This document shows positions 7,353-13,906 of a stretch of DNA of 16,090 nucleotides, piece after piece; the stretch's first letter is position 1; the number at the start of each line of letters is the position of its first letter. The stretch comes from Bradyrhizobium sp. CCH5-F6 (GTDB taxonomy: Bacteria > Pseudomonadota > Alphaproteobacteria > Rhizobiales > Xanthobacteraceae). Under the pieces are notes generated by a model. That model ran no database searches. It worked only from the letters and a program-made list of their open reading frames with translations, and was not told the DNA's origin. The DNA is taken from assembly GCF_001556045.1 (NCBI RefSeq), contig NZ_LSIC01000167.1, positions 1 to 16,090 on the forward strand. The letters run 5' to 3'. A program made the translations under genes and the position numbers.

Positions 7353-8561
7353 ATGTCGAAAACGATGTCGAAAATGATGTCGAGGCAGACGTCGAGACCG
7401 CCCCGAGGAGCCGCATCCAAAGCATCACGCGCTGCGATCGCCACCATCCTGTTCGCTTCTCTCACTCTCATTTCTGGAGCCCGTGCCGGAATGGCCGAGA
7501 CCTTCGCCTATGTCGGCAATGCCGACAGCAACGACATCAGCGTGTTCAGGATGGCCGAGAGCGGCGAGATGACGCTCGTGCAGACGGCCACCTTCAAGGG
7601 CGTCGAAAAGCCCGGCTCCTCGACACCGCTCGCGATCACGCCCGACCACCGCGTGCTGATCGCCGGCATCCGCTCGCAGCCATACCTCGCGGTGAGCTTT
7701 GCGATCGATCCCAAGACGGGCCGGCTCAGCCATCTCGGCAATGGACCGCTCGCAGACAGCATGGCTCATATCGCCATCGACCGCAGCGGCAAGTTCCTGT
7801 TCAGCGCCTCCTATGGCGGCAACAAGGTCGCGCTGAATCCGCTCCTTGCAGATGGCGTCGTCGGCGAGCCCAAGCAGGTGATCCCGACCGGTCTGAACGC
7901 CCACGCCTTCCTGCCCTCGCCCGACAACCGCTTCGTGTTCGCCACCAATCTCGGCTCCGACCAGGTCCTGAGCTTCGCGTTCGATGCCGCCTCCGGCACG
8001 CTGACGCCGGGCGATCCGCCGGTCCACAAGGTGCCGGCGAAATCGGGACCGCGGCACTTCGTGTTTCACCCGGGCGGCAAGTTCGTCTATCTCCTGCACG
8101 AGCTGAACGGCGACGTCGCGGCGTTCGCCTATGAGGCCGCGAGCGGCGCCTGGAAGGAGATCCAGCGCACCACCGCCCTGCCTGAAGGATTCAGTGCCAA
8201 GGAGCCCGACAAGAAGCCTTGGGACAAGAAGCCTTGGGACAAGAAGCCTTGGGCCGCCGACATCCACATCACTCCCGACGGGCGCTTCCTCTACGCCTCA
8301 GAGCGCACCACCAGCACGCTCGCCGCCTACAAGGTCGATGGATCAAGCGGCAAGCTGACCGCGATCGGCAGCGTGCCGACCGAGAAGCAGCCGCGCGGCT
8401 TCGCCATCGATCCAACGGGGCGGTACCTCGCCGCGGTCGGCGAGCTCTCGGACGGCATGACGGTCCATGCCATCGACCAGAGCAGCGGCGCGCTGGCCAA
8501 GCTGAATTCCTATCCCACCGGCAAGAAGCCGAACTGGGTCGAGTTCGTGAGCCTGCCGTGA
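7353..8561 (+). CDS. Exported lactonase-family beta-propeller protein
   Basis: The protein has 402 aa from ATG 7353, with AGGAGG 5 nt upstream. Further in-frame ATGs follow at codons 5, 8 and 9 in a repetitive start (MSKTMSKMMS). Residues about 26-47 are a signal peptide (AAIATILFASLTLISGARA). From residue 50 the repeated blades of a seven-bladed propeller follow: TFAYVGNADSNDISVFRM, GKFLFSASYGGNKV, NRFVFATNLGSDQVLSF, GKFVYLLHELNGDVAAF, GRFLYASERTTSTLAAY and GRYLAAVGELSDGMTVHAI. This matches the 6-phosphogluconolactonase (YbhE-type) family. The signal peptide puts it in the periplasm, so cytosolic sugar-phosphate hydrolysis is unlikely and the substrate is open. A charged insert (residues about 283-301) between blades comes from a tandem DNA repeat. 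It appears monocistronic. Confidence 0.9.
   Translation: MSKTMSKMMSRQTSRPPRGAASKASRAAIATILFASLTLISGARAGMAETFAYVGNADSNDISVFRMAESGEMTLVQTATFKGVEKPGSSTPLAITPDHRVLIAGIRSQPYLAVSFAIDPKTGRLSHLGNGPLADSMAHIAIDRSGKFLFSASYGGNKVALNPLLADGVVGEPKQVIPTGLNAHAFLPSPDNRFVFATNLGSDQVLSFAFDAASGTLTPGDPPVHKVPAKSGPRHFVFHPGGKFVYLLHELNGDVAAFAYEAASGAWKEIQRTTALPEGFSAKEPDKKPWDKKPWDKKPWAADIHITPDGRFLYASERTTSTLAAYKVDGSSGKLTAIGSVPTEKQPRGFAIDPTGRYLAAVGELSDGMTVHAIDQSSGALAKLNSYPTGKKPNWVEFVSLP
8208..8252 (+). repeat. Three perfect 15-bp tandem repeats inside the lactonase-family gene
   Basis: GACAAGAAGCCTTGG occurs at 8208-8222, 8223-8237 and 8238-8252 with no mismatch. It encodes DKKPW three times in frame (residues 286-300). 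Perfect identity points to recent slippage or duplication. Confidence 0.95.
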
Positions 8562-8629
8562 ATGGACGCGGCCGACCTACGTAAACATCCGTAATTTCGC
8601 AAGGCCCGGCTTGGCGTCATATCTCGGTC

Positions 8630-8800
8630 ATGGACCGACCTATCGTCTTCAAATGCCCTCAGACCGGCCTGAACGTGCAGCATCGTTTTACCGACGAGCC
8701 GGCCGATCGCACGCTCGTGTCCGTGTCCTGTCCGGCCTGCACCCGGCTTCATCTGATCGAACGCGCCACCGGCAAGCTGCTGGGCGATCGCCGCGGCTGA
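8630..8800 (+). CDS. Small 56-aa cysteine-containing, zinc-ribbon-like protein
   Basis: The ORF runs from ATG 8630 to TGA 8800 and has strong G/C third-position bias. The peptide begins MDRPIVFKCPQTGLNVQHRF and contains VSCPACTRLHLIERATGKLL. C9, C34 and C37 (CPAC), with H18 or H41, could make a zinc site. The first knuckle has one cysteine (CPQTG) where a classical ribbon would have two. The Shine-Dalgarno is poor. No other in-frame ATG lies before the upstream stop at 8582. It follows the lactonase-family gene by 68 bp and ends only 3 bp from the convergent PAS gene. I recall similar short proteins in rhizobia without assigned function. It is cytoplasmic by composition. Confidence 0.72.
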   Translation: MDRPIVFKCPQTGLNVQHRFTDEPADRTLVSVSCPACTRLHLIERATGKLLGDRRG

Positions 8801-8803
8801 TGG

Positions 8804-9415
8804 TTACCGCGACGCCGTGACCTGCGCCGTGACGTCTTCGACATGGTGCAGCAGGAAAATCAGTTGGCCGGTCGCGTCGTGGATCGGCGAATTGATCGGC
8901 TGCCAATGACGCTCGACGAAGGTGCCGTCGGAATCCCGGATGTCGTAGCGCTGGATCGCCATGGCGTGGGCACGCCCCGTCTCGCCGACGCTCCGTAAGC
9001 TGCCGTAGAGATTGCTGACGCCATCGGCGAGCGGATCGTCGGGATTGTCGGGAAATACCTCGAACAGCGACCGGCCGACGACGTCGGCCCGGCTGGTGAG
9101 GGTCGCAGCCGCATAGGCATCGTTGACGTCGACGATCGACAGGCCCGGGCCCGGGTCCAGCAGCATATAGGGATGCGGCGAGGTGTCGAACTCCGGCTGG
9201 AATTGCCGCCGGATCGTTGCGGCGTCGACATGCTGCCGCCGGCGCCGTCCGAGCGGGGTCGCATCGGCACCGGACGCAGCCGAGTTCAGCAACGCCAGCT
9301 GGCGCTTCGCCGATGCCAGCAGCGCGCGCACGGTGCTCTGGACCGTCGGATCGGTCGCCTCATCGAGCAGGCGCTCGAAATGAACGATATTCTGCTCGCA
9401 AACGAACTGCTGCAT
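8804..9415 (-). CDS. Stand-alone PAS-domain protein with N-terminal helical segment
   Basis: The protein has 203 aa from ATG 9415. An in-frame TGA lies a few codons upstream, so no longer start exists. Residues about 1-46 are a predicted helical hairpin (FVCEQNIVHFERLLDEATDP, then VRALLASAKRQLALL), a module I associate with rhizobial signalling proteins. Residues about 60-75 are basic. Residues about 74-198 are a PAS domain with FDTSPHPYMLLDP, IVDVNDAYAAAT, VGRSLFEVFPDNPDDPLADG and RHWQPINSPIHD. This resembles PAS domains found upstream of histidine kinases, but no kinase, cyclase, output or DNA-binding domain is present, and no kinase gene is adjacent. It may act as a free sensor module that binds a partner protein. 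It is convergent with the 56-aa gene. Confidence 0.85.
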   Translation of the reverse strand: MQQFVCEQNIVHFERLLDEATDPTVQSTVRALLASAKRQLALLNSAASGADATPLGRRRRQHVDAATIRRQFQPEFDTSPHPYMLLDPGPGLSIVDVNDAYAAATLTSRADVVGRSLFEVFPDNPDDPLADGVSNLYGSLRSVGETGRAHAMAIQRYDIRDSDGTFVERHWQPINSPIHDATGQLIFLLHHVEDVTAQVTASR

Positions 9416-9690
9416 CTCGTCTCAACCGCCAGCTGTGCGGTGGCAAGACCGCATCTTTCCTGAGGTAGGTCCATACAGTTGGCTCTGGCAGATGAGAAGG
9501 CCATAATCGGCCGCACCCGAAGCGCAGGCAGCCACGGCGACCAGGCCGAGGGGAGCGAACCTGTTGTCCAATCCCGCGACTAATCAAGGACTTGCCGCGA
9601 TTGCCTGCGGCGGCGCGGCATCCCGTCTTGGGACGACGCGGCCGTAGTGCGGGCGGCAGCCATCTGCTATCGATTGGAGGCATAGCTCCT

Positions 9691-10578
9691 GTGGAATTTC
9701 CGATGCGTCATTTGCCCCGTGCCGTCGTTCGAAACCTGCGTCCCGCAGCATTTGCCGGCCTGCTCGCCTTAAGCTCCCATCCGGACGCGCCCAAGGGACC
9801 AGCGGTCACTGTGCTGAAGGTCGCGAAATCCTGCTTCTCCGACATCGTCGAGGCGACCGGTACGATCATCGCGCGCGAGGAAACCTCGGTGCGGCCCGAA
9901 CGTCCCGGCCTGAAGGTCACCGACGTTCTGGCGGAAGCCGGCGATACCACCACCGCCGGCCAGGTGCTGGCGCGGCTGGCGCTGCCCGAAGGCGGCACGC
10001 TTCAGGTGACGGCCCCCGTGGCGGGCGTGATCGCGACCTCGACTGCGCAGATCGGCAACTTCGCCTCGGCCAAGGGCGAGGCGTTGTTCACGATCGTGGC
10101 GCGCAGCGAATACGATCTCGTCGGTCTCGTCGCCACCAGCGACATGCGCAAGCTCGCGGTCAACCAGCAAGCGACCGTGCGGGTCGCGAGCGGCGACGAC
10201 ATCGGCGGCAAGGTGCGCCGCATCGGTCCGACCGTCGAGCCGAACATCCAGCAGGGGATGGTCTATATCGGCATCTCCTCGCAGAAGCGGCTGCTCCTGA
10301 ACGCAAGCGGGCGCGCGCTGATCAAGACCGGGCAGAGCTGCAACGTCGCGGTGCCGCTGACCGCCGTGCAGTATTCATCCGCGGGCACCGTGGTCCAGGT
10401 GATCCGGCGCAACCGCGTCGAGACCAAGCGGGTCGAGACCGGCCTGATGTCGGGCGGCAATATCGAGGTCCGCGACGGCCTCAACGAAGGCGACGTCGTC
10501 GTCGCCCGCGCCGGCGCACTGCTGCGCGAAGGCGATCCGGTGCGTCCGGTGATGGCGAGCGCGGAAGCGGCGAAGTAG
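9691..10578 (+). CDS. Periplasmic adaptor (HlyD/MFP, RND-type), without coiled-coil hairpin
   Basis: The protein has 295 aa from GTG 9691, with GGAGG about 10 nt upstream. The ATG at 9703 lies too far from it. Residues about 10-30 look like a signal peptide (FAGLLALSS). The lipoyl half-motifs are TGTIIAREETSVRPERPGLKVTDVLAEAGDT-like (57-86) and LQVTAPVAGVIATSTAQIGNF-like (104-124). They join through LALPEGG with no room for the usual alpha-helical hairpin. A beta-barrel (about 140-222, VGLVATSDMRKL onward) and a membrane-proximal domain (about 223-285, ending EGDVVVARAGALLREGDPV) follow. Adaptors of this family link inner-membrane pumps to an outer-membrane channel. No pump gene follows. The next gene is convergent. 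Confidence 0.88.
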   Translation: MEFPMRHLPRAVVRNLRPAAFAGLLALSSHPDAPKGPAVTVLKVAKSCFSDIVEATGTIIAREETSVRPERPGLKVTDVLAEAGDTTTAGQVLARLALPEGGTLQVTAPVAGVIATSTAQIGNFASAKGEALFTIVARSEYDLVGLVATSDMRKLAVNQQATVRVASGDDIGGKVRRIGPTVEPNIQQGMVYIGISSQKRLLLNASGRALIKTGQSCNVAVPLTAVQYSSAGTVVQVIRRNRVETKRVETGLMSGGNIEVRDGLNEGDVVVARAGALLREGDPVRPVMASAEAAK

Positions 10579-10586
10579 CAGCCACG

Positions 10587-10670
10587 ATCGTCATTGCGAG
10601 CGCAGCGAAGCAATCCAGAGTCCCTCCGCGGAAAGATTCTGGATTGCTTCGCTACGCTCGCAATGACGAT
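10587..10670. repeat. REP-like palindromic repeat between convergent genes
   Basis: Two 33-nt arms (10587-10619 and 10638-10670) are inverted copies with one mismatch (32 of 33 pair), separated by an 18-nt loop. The arms contain GTCATTGCGAGCG and GAAGCAATCCAGA, a form I recall as dispersed intergenic copies in Bradyrhizobium-like genomes. The element lies between the stops at 10578 and 10757, where it could form a bidirectional terminator or stabilise both mRNA ends. Confidence 0.85.
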
Positions 10671-10756
10671 GGAGAGACAGGTGTGCGTTACGGCAGCACT
10701 ATGTGAAAGATGGTGGGCACGGCGCGTTGCGCCTTTGCCCATCCTACAAACTGCGG

Positions 10757-11605
10757 CTAGCCGCCGGCTTCGCCGAACTGGACGTCCTCGAGCAGCGAGG
10801 AGGAAACCGTCGGGACCTGGTCGCCTTCGCTGGCGCGGGAGATGGCGAGGCGGGTCTTGTTGAAGACGCTTTCCGCGCTGCCCTGCTTGCTGAGATTATT
10901 GAGGAACTCGCTGACGAGCACGCTGTGCTCGCCTTTGCCGTCGTCGACGACCTTGCCGGGCGCGGCGGAGGTGAGGATCAGCGCATTGTCCGACGCGCTG
11001 ATCGGCGCGAGGCCGTGGCTGTAGGAGCGGAAGCGGCGCTCGTAAGGATTGCGGCGGGAGGCGTCGACCACGACGAGCTTCGCCTTGGCGCCCTGCTCCT
11101 TCATCATCTCGAGCACGCCCTCGATCGACACGCCCTGGCGACGGACGTCCTTTTCCTTCCAGATCACGGCATCGACCGGCAGCATGTAGCTCTCGCGGCC
11201 GGCCTGCACGCCATAGCCGCCGAAGAACAGCATCACGACGCTGTCACGCTTGATCCGGGACTTCAGGCGATTGACGGCGCGGACCATGTCGTCCTTGGTC
11301 GCGTCTTCCACCATGTCGACGTCGAAGCCGTTCTTGCGCAGCGACGAGGACAGCGCACGGGCATCGTTGATCGACTGCGTCAGGGGCGCACTGGCGTCGG
11401 GGTAATGGCCATTGCCGATGACCAGGGCCAGGCGCGAGGTCTGGCCGATCGAGCCGGTGATCTGGTCGGTCGAGACGGACTTGGCGGCATCGATCGCGCG
11501 CATGTTGAGAGCAGCATGTGCGCCGATCACCAGCGACACCGTGCCGATGAGGGCTGCGGCGAGGGCGATCGTGCGTCTGGAAAGGTCGAGCTGCTTTAGA
11601 TTCAT
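10757..11605 (-). CDS. Caspase-like (peptidase C14 fold) protein lacking both catalytic residues
   Basis: The protein has 282 aa from ATG 11605, with AGGAAA upstream. Residues about 12-32 are a signal anchor (TIALAAALIGTVSLVIGAHAA). The caspase fold starts at SRLALVIGNGHYPDASAPL (57-75), with the usual DA.ALSSSLRKNGFDVDMVED helix-strand. The catalytic-His strand, normally xxSGHG, reads MLFFGGYGVQAG, so Tyr131 replaces His. The catalytic-Cys segment, normally DAC-R-NP, reads VVVDASRRNPY, so Ser183 replaces Cys. Other family features remain (SYMLPVDAV, LILTSAAPGKVV, HSVLVSEFLNNL). By homology it would be a non-proteolytic pseudo-caspase at the membrane or in the periplasm. Both changes are in the DNA and the frame is intact, so decay into a pseudogene is unlikely. 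It appears monocistronic. Confidence 0.9.
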   Translation of the reverse strand: MNLKQLDLSRRTIALAAALIGTVSLVIGAHAALNMRAIDAAKSVSTDQITGSIGQTSRLALVIGNGHYPDASAPLTQSINDARALSSSLRKNGFDVDMVEDATKDDMVRAVNRLKSRIKRDSVVMLFFGGYGVQAGRESYMLPVDAVIWKEKDVRRQGVSIEGVLEMMKEQGAKAKLVVVDASRRNPYERRFRSYSHGLAPISASDNALILTSAAPGKVVDDGKGEHSVLVSEFLNNLSKQGSAESVFNKTRLAISRASEGDQVPTVSSSLLEDVQFGEAGG

Positions 11606-12021
11606 CTCGGTTCGTTTCCTGTGCCAAAGACCAGCCAAGCGCGCGCACACTGTTTGAGTAGCGCGATAGCGTCTTTAGGTTTGAGGGATTGGCCGGGGGT
11701 GTGCCCCCGAATTGCGCGCAATTTGCGGCGCCGCACCAAATAAACCCTTAACCGCATATAGGCCCTGGGGCAATAGATTGCTATAAATTTGAGCTAAGCA
11801 ATTGAATATACTATGTATTCTCGGGCTCAAATTCCCCCGTTTTTGGGCTCCTCCGTAGCCTTCCGGAGGTCGATTGCGCAGCCCTCGCGCCTGGTATTCC
11901 GTGACGTTCATCACATTGTATTTCCTGCGAATCCAGGTAATTTTTCAACGACTTGCAGGGGTGGTGCGCAGATGGGAGCGTGCCGGCCGTCCCCGACCAA
12001 GGCCCCGCGACCAGGTATTTC
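11606..12021. other. 416-bp divergent intergenic region with palindromes and an AT-rich stretch
   Basis: This gap separates the divergent starts at 11605 (minus) and 12022 (plus). It holds three adjacent palindromes (11694-11734), an AT-rich stretch (about 11736-11830) with a TATACT (11807-11812) that could be a -10 box for the plus-strand gene, and a CCTCCG/CGGAGG hairpin (11850-11869). I find no convincing short gene in it on either strand. Confidence 0.5.
11694..11734. repeat. Three back-to-back palindromes
   Basis: In order: CGGGGG-TGTG-CCCCCG (11694-11709, 6-bp stem), AATTGCGCGCAATT (11710-11723, perfect 14-bp palindrome) and GCGGCGCCGC (11725-11734, perfect 10-bp palindrome). Together they fill 41 bp with one spare base. 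They could be operator sites for a dimeric regulator, or mRNA leader structure on the minus-strand transcript. Confidence 0.8.
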
Positions 12022-13752
12022 ATGAGCTTTCAATATTTTGCCGGCGCCGCCTGCCGGGCGCTGACGGCGCGGAAGGACGGCCCCTCGCTTTACGACGTCT
12101 GCGATCCCGTATTGTCTGGGGCGGCCAGCGGCGATCCGCATCTGGCCAAATTCTACAAGACCGCACTCGGCAATCCCGCGCTGCGGATCCTGCTCCGCCG
12201 TGCCGGCCTGCCCGAGCTGCGCGACGAGGCCAGGCTGACCCGGCTGCGCGATGCACTCGCCCACGCGCGCGACGAGGTCGAGCCCGACTGGGCGGCGGTC
12301 GGGCGGCCGATCGCCGATCTCGTCGACAGCATCGCGCTCGACCACCCCAGGCCGCCGCCGGTGCCGTTCCCCGCCGCCATGCCGCAGGGCGCGCAGATCG
12401 ACGGCGTGATCCGCGACTGTGCCCAGCACCTGCTCGGCTCGTATCGCAAGAACGGCTTCCTGCCGACCTATGCCGCCTTCAACCTGATCGGCGATCCCGA
12501 TTTCCGCGGACCCGAGCTGATCATGGCGCTCACGGGGCTGAACGCGCGCGGCTACAAGAATTCCTCGCTGCTGTTCAACCTCGCCCGCGTCTTCATCGCG
12601 CGCTCTCCCGCGCGCGATGTGGTCAATCCGCCCTGGAAGGGCATCGCGGAGCCGATGTGGGAACCGGTGCAGATCCGCCACCGCTCGGCCTATTACGATG
12701 CGTTCTTCATCGAGGCGCTGCTGAGCTACGTCGAGACCGGGCTCGCCTCGCCGGCCGACAAGACCGCCGCTGAGCGCGCGATCGCCGACATGGTGGATTT
12801 TTGCGTCAACATCAGCCGCGAAGAGGTCGAAGGCATCGACGGGGTGCGCTTCAACGTCATCACCGCGCTCGCGCCGGCGCCGCATCCGCGCTTCTCCCGC
12901 TACTTCGCCCAGATCAAGCAGGATCTCGGCTTCGGCATCTACGTGCCGGATTGCGACACCACGGCGTGCTCGATCTCCGCCGCAACGCAGGCCGGCTGCA
13001 CCGATCCGATCATCGACCAGCCATTGCTGGATTTCTACGCGGGCTATCAGGTGCGCGCGGGTGTCAACGCGCCGCGCGTGACCGTGCCGCTCAACGACAA
13101 TATCGACTATGAGGGCGGGGTTGCGACCTGGATCGACAACCTCGCGGGCGAGCGCCCTTACGGCAACGATCTCGATCCGACGCTCAATCTGGACATTCTC
13201 GAGGTCAGCTTTCGCAACCTGGCGCGCTGGAAGATCCTGGAGACGCCGGCGCGGCTCGCCACCGTGCATCGCATCATCGGCTTCCAGAAGCGCCTGGCGG
13301 CCAGCGGCGCCTTCGCCAATCCACGCTCGCACATCTATTACCTGCCCGAGCTCTACAGCGCCTATTTCGGCCGCTGCTATGCAGCCTTCCTGGCACTGCC
13401 GCTGGCGGCGCAGGCCGCGATCGATCCCGACGGCGATTTCGATTTCATCCGCCACCGCGTGCTGTCCTACGTCCAGGGCGAGCTGATGGCTGCCGAGATG
13501 AACGTGTTCGACGCCGCGCTGGCGCTGATCGCGCTCGGCCATCTCGGCGCCGACCCGCGTGCCTTCGCGCCGGCCCTGAACGTCATCGTCGCAAGCCTGG
13601 GCGAAGGCGGCCGCCGCGGCCCGTTTCGCGCCTATGAATGGAACAAGATGAAGACGCCGACGCGGATTCTGGTCGGCGGTCCCGAGGTGACCTCGGCCTT
13701 CGTGCTGATGGGACTGGCGGTGGCACGGAGGCGAATGGTGAATGGCGAATAG
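12022..13752 (+). CDS. Probable alpha/alpha-toroid protein with DxDTTA motif, terpene-cyclase-like
   Basis: The protein has 576 aa. I chose ATG 12022, with AGG about 6 nt upstream. The frame is open upstream to a TTG at 11953, but no better start is seen. It has no signal peptide and no membrane helix. The sequence is mostly helical with aromatic-rich helix ends. A Pro-rich linker (about 108-120, PRPPPVPFP) separates a small N-terminal helical part from the main domain. At 310-315 the sequence reads DCDTTA, in the context GIYVPDCDTTACSISAATQAG-like. A DxDD or DxDT acid pair before TA is the proton-donating signature of class II terpene cyclases. Late repeats include YYLPELYSAYFGRCYAAF and GPFRAYEW, the second faintly like a QW motif. 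A prenyltransferase-like toroid is the best guess, and the substrate is unknown. The last residues (MVNGE) come from an intergenic repeat. Confidence 0.75.
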   Translation: MSFQYFAGAACRALTARKDGPSLYDVCDPVLSGAASGDPHLAKFYKTALGNPALRILLRRAGLPELRDEARLTRLRDALAHARDEVEPDWAAVGRPIADLVDSIALDHPRPPPVPFPAAMPQGAQIDGVIRDCAQHLLGSYRKNGFLPTYAAFNLIGDPDFRGPELIMALTGLNARGYKNSSLLFNLARVFIARSPARDVVNPPWKGIAEPMWEPVQIRHRSAYYDAFFIEALLSYVETGLASPADKTAAERAIADMVDFCVNISREEVEGIDGVRFNVITALAPAPHPRFSRYFAQIKQDLGFGIYVPDCDTTACSISAATQAGCTDPIIDQPLLDFYAGYQVRAGVNAPRVTVPLNDNIDYEGGVATWIDNLAGERPYGNDLDPTLNLDILEVSFRNLARWKILETPARLATVHRIIGFQKRLAASGAFANPRSHIYYLPELYSAYFGRCYAAFLALPLAAQAAIDPDGDFDFIRHRVLSYVQGELMAAEMNVFDAALALIALGHLGADPRAFAPALNVIVASLGEGGRRGPFRAYEWNKMKTPTRILVGGPEVTSAFVLMGLAVARRRMVNGE

Positions 13753-13777
13753 CGCTCGTCGCTCCCTATTCGCCATT
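13741..13777. repeat. 12-bp inverted repeat spanning the DxDTTA gene's stop codon
   Basis: AATGGCGAATAG (13741-13752) and CTATTCGCCATT (13766-13777) are perfect inverted copies with a 13-nt loop. Partial copies (GAATGGTG at 13734-13741, CTATTCGC at 13780-13787) flank them. The stem could act as a terminator, though no clear U-tract follows. Confidence 0.75.
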
Positions 13778-13906
13778 CCCTATTCGCAACTTGCCCGCTT
13801 CGATGACGGGAAGTTGAAAGCCATCGGTCAGCCATATGCTGGCAGCGAGGTCAAAAGCCGACCACAATTGCGGGCTCTACCGGTATCTCATCACGCGCGG
13901 ACCGGC

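Noticed and set aside
11850..11869. CCTCCG/CGGAGG hairpin as a terminator or riboswitch
   Set aside because: It has a short stem and no T-tract, and I recognise no conserved riboswitch core around it.
11911..13776. Long open frame (about 620 codons) antisense to the DxDTTA gene
   Set aside because: It mirrors the sense gene's codon bias, has no ribosome-binding site I trust, and has a low-complexity Arg/Asp/Gly-rich product.
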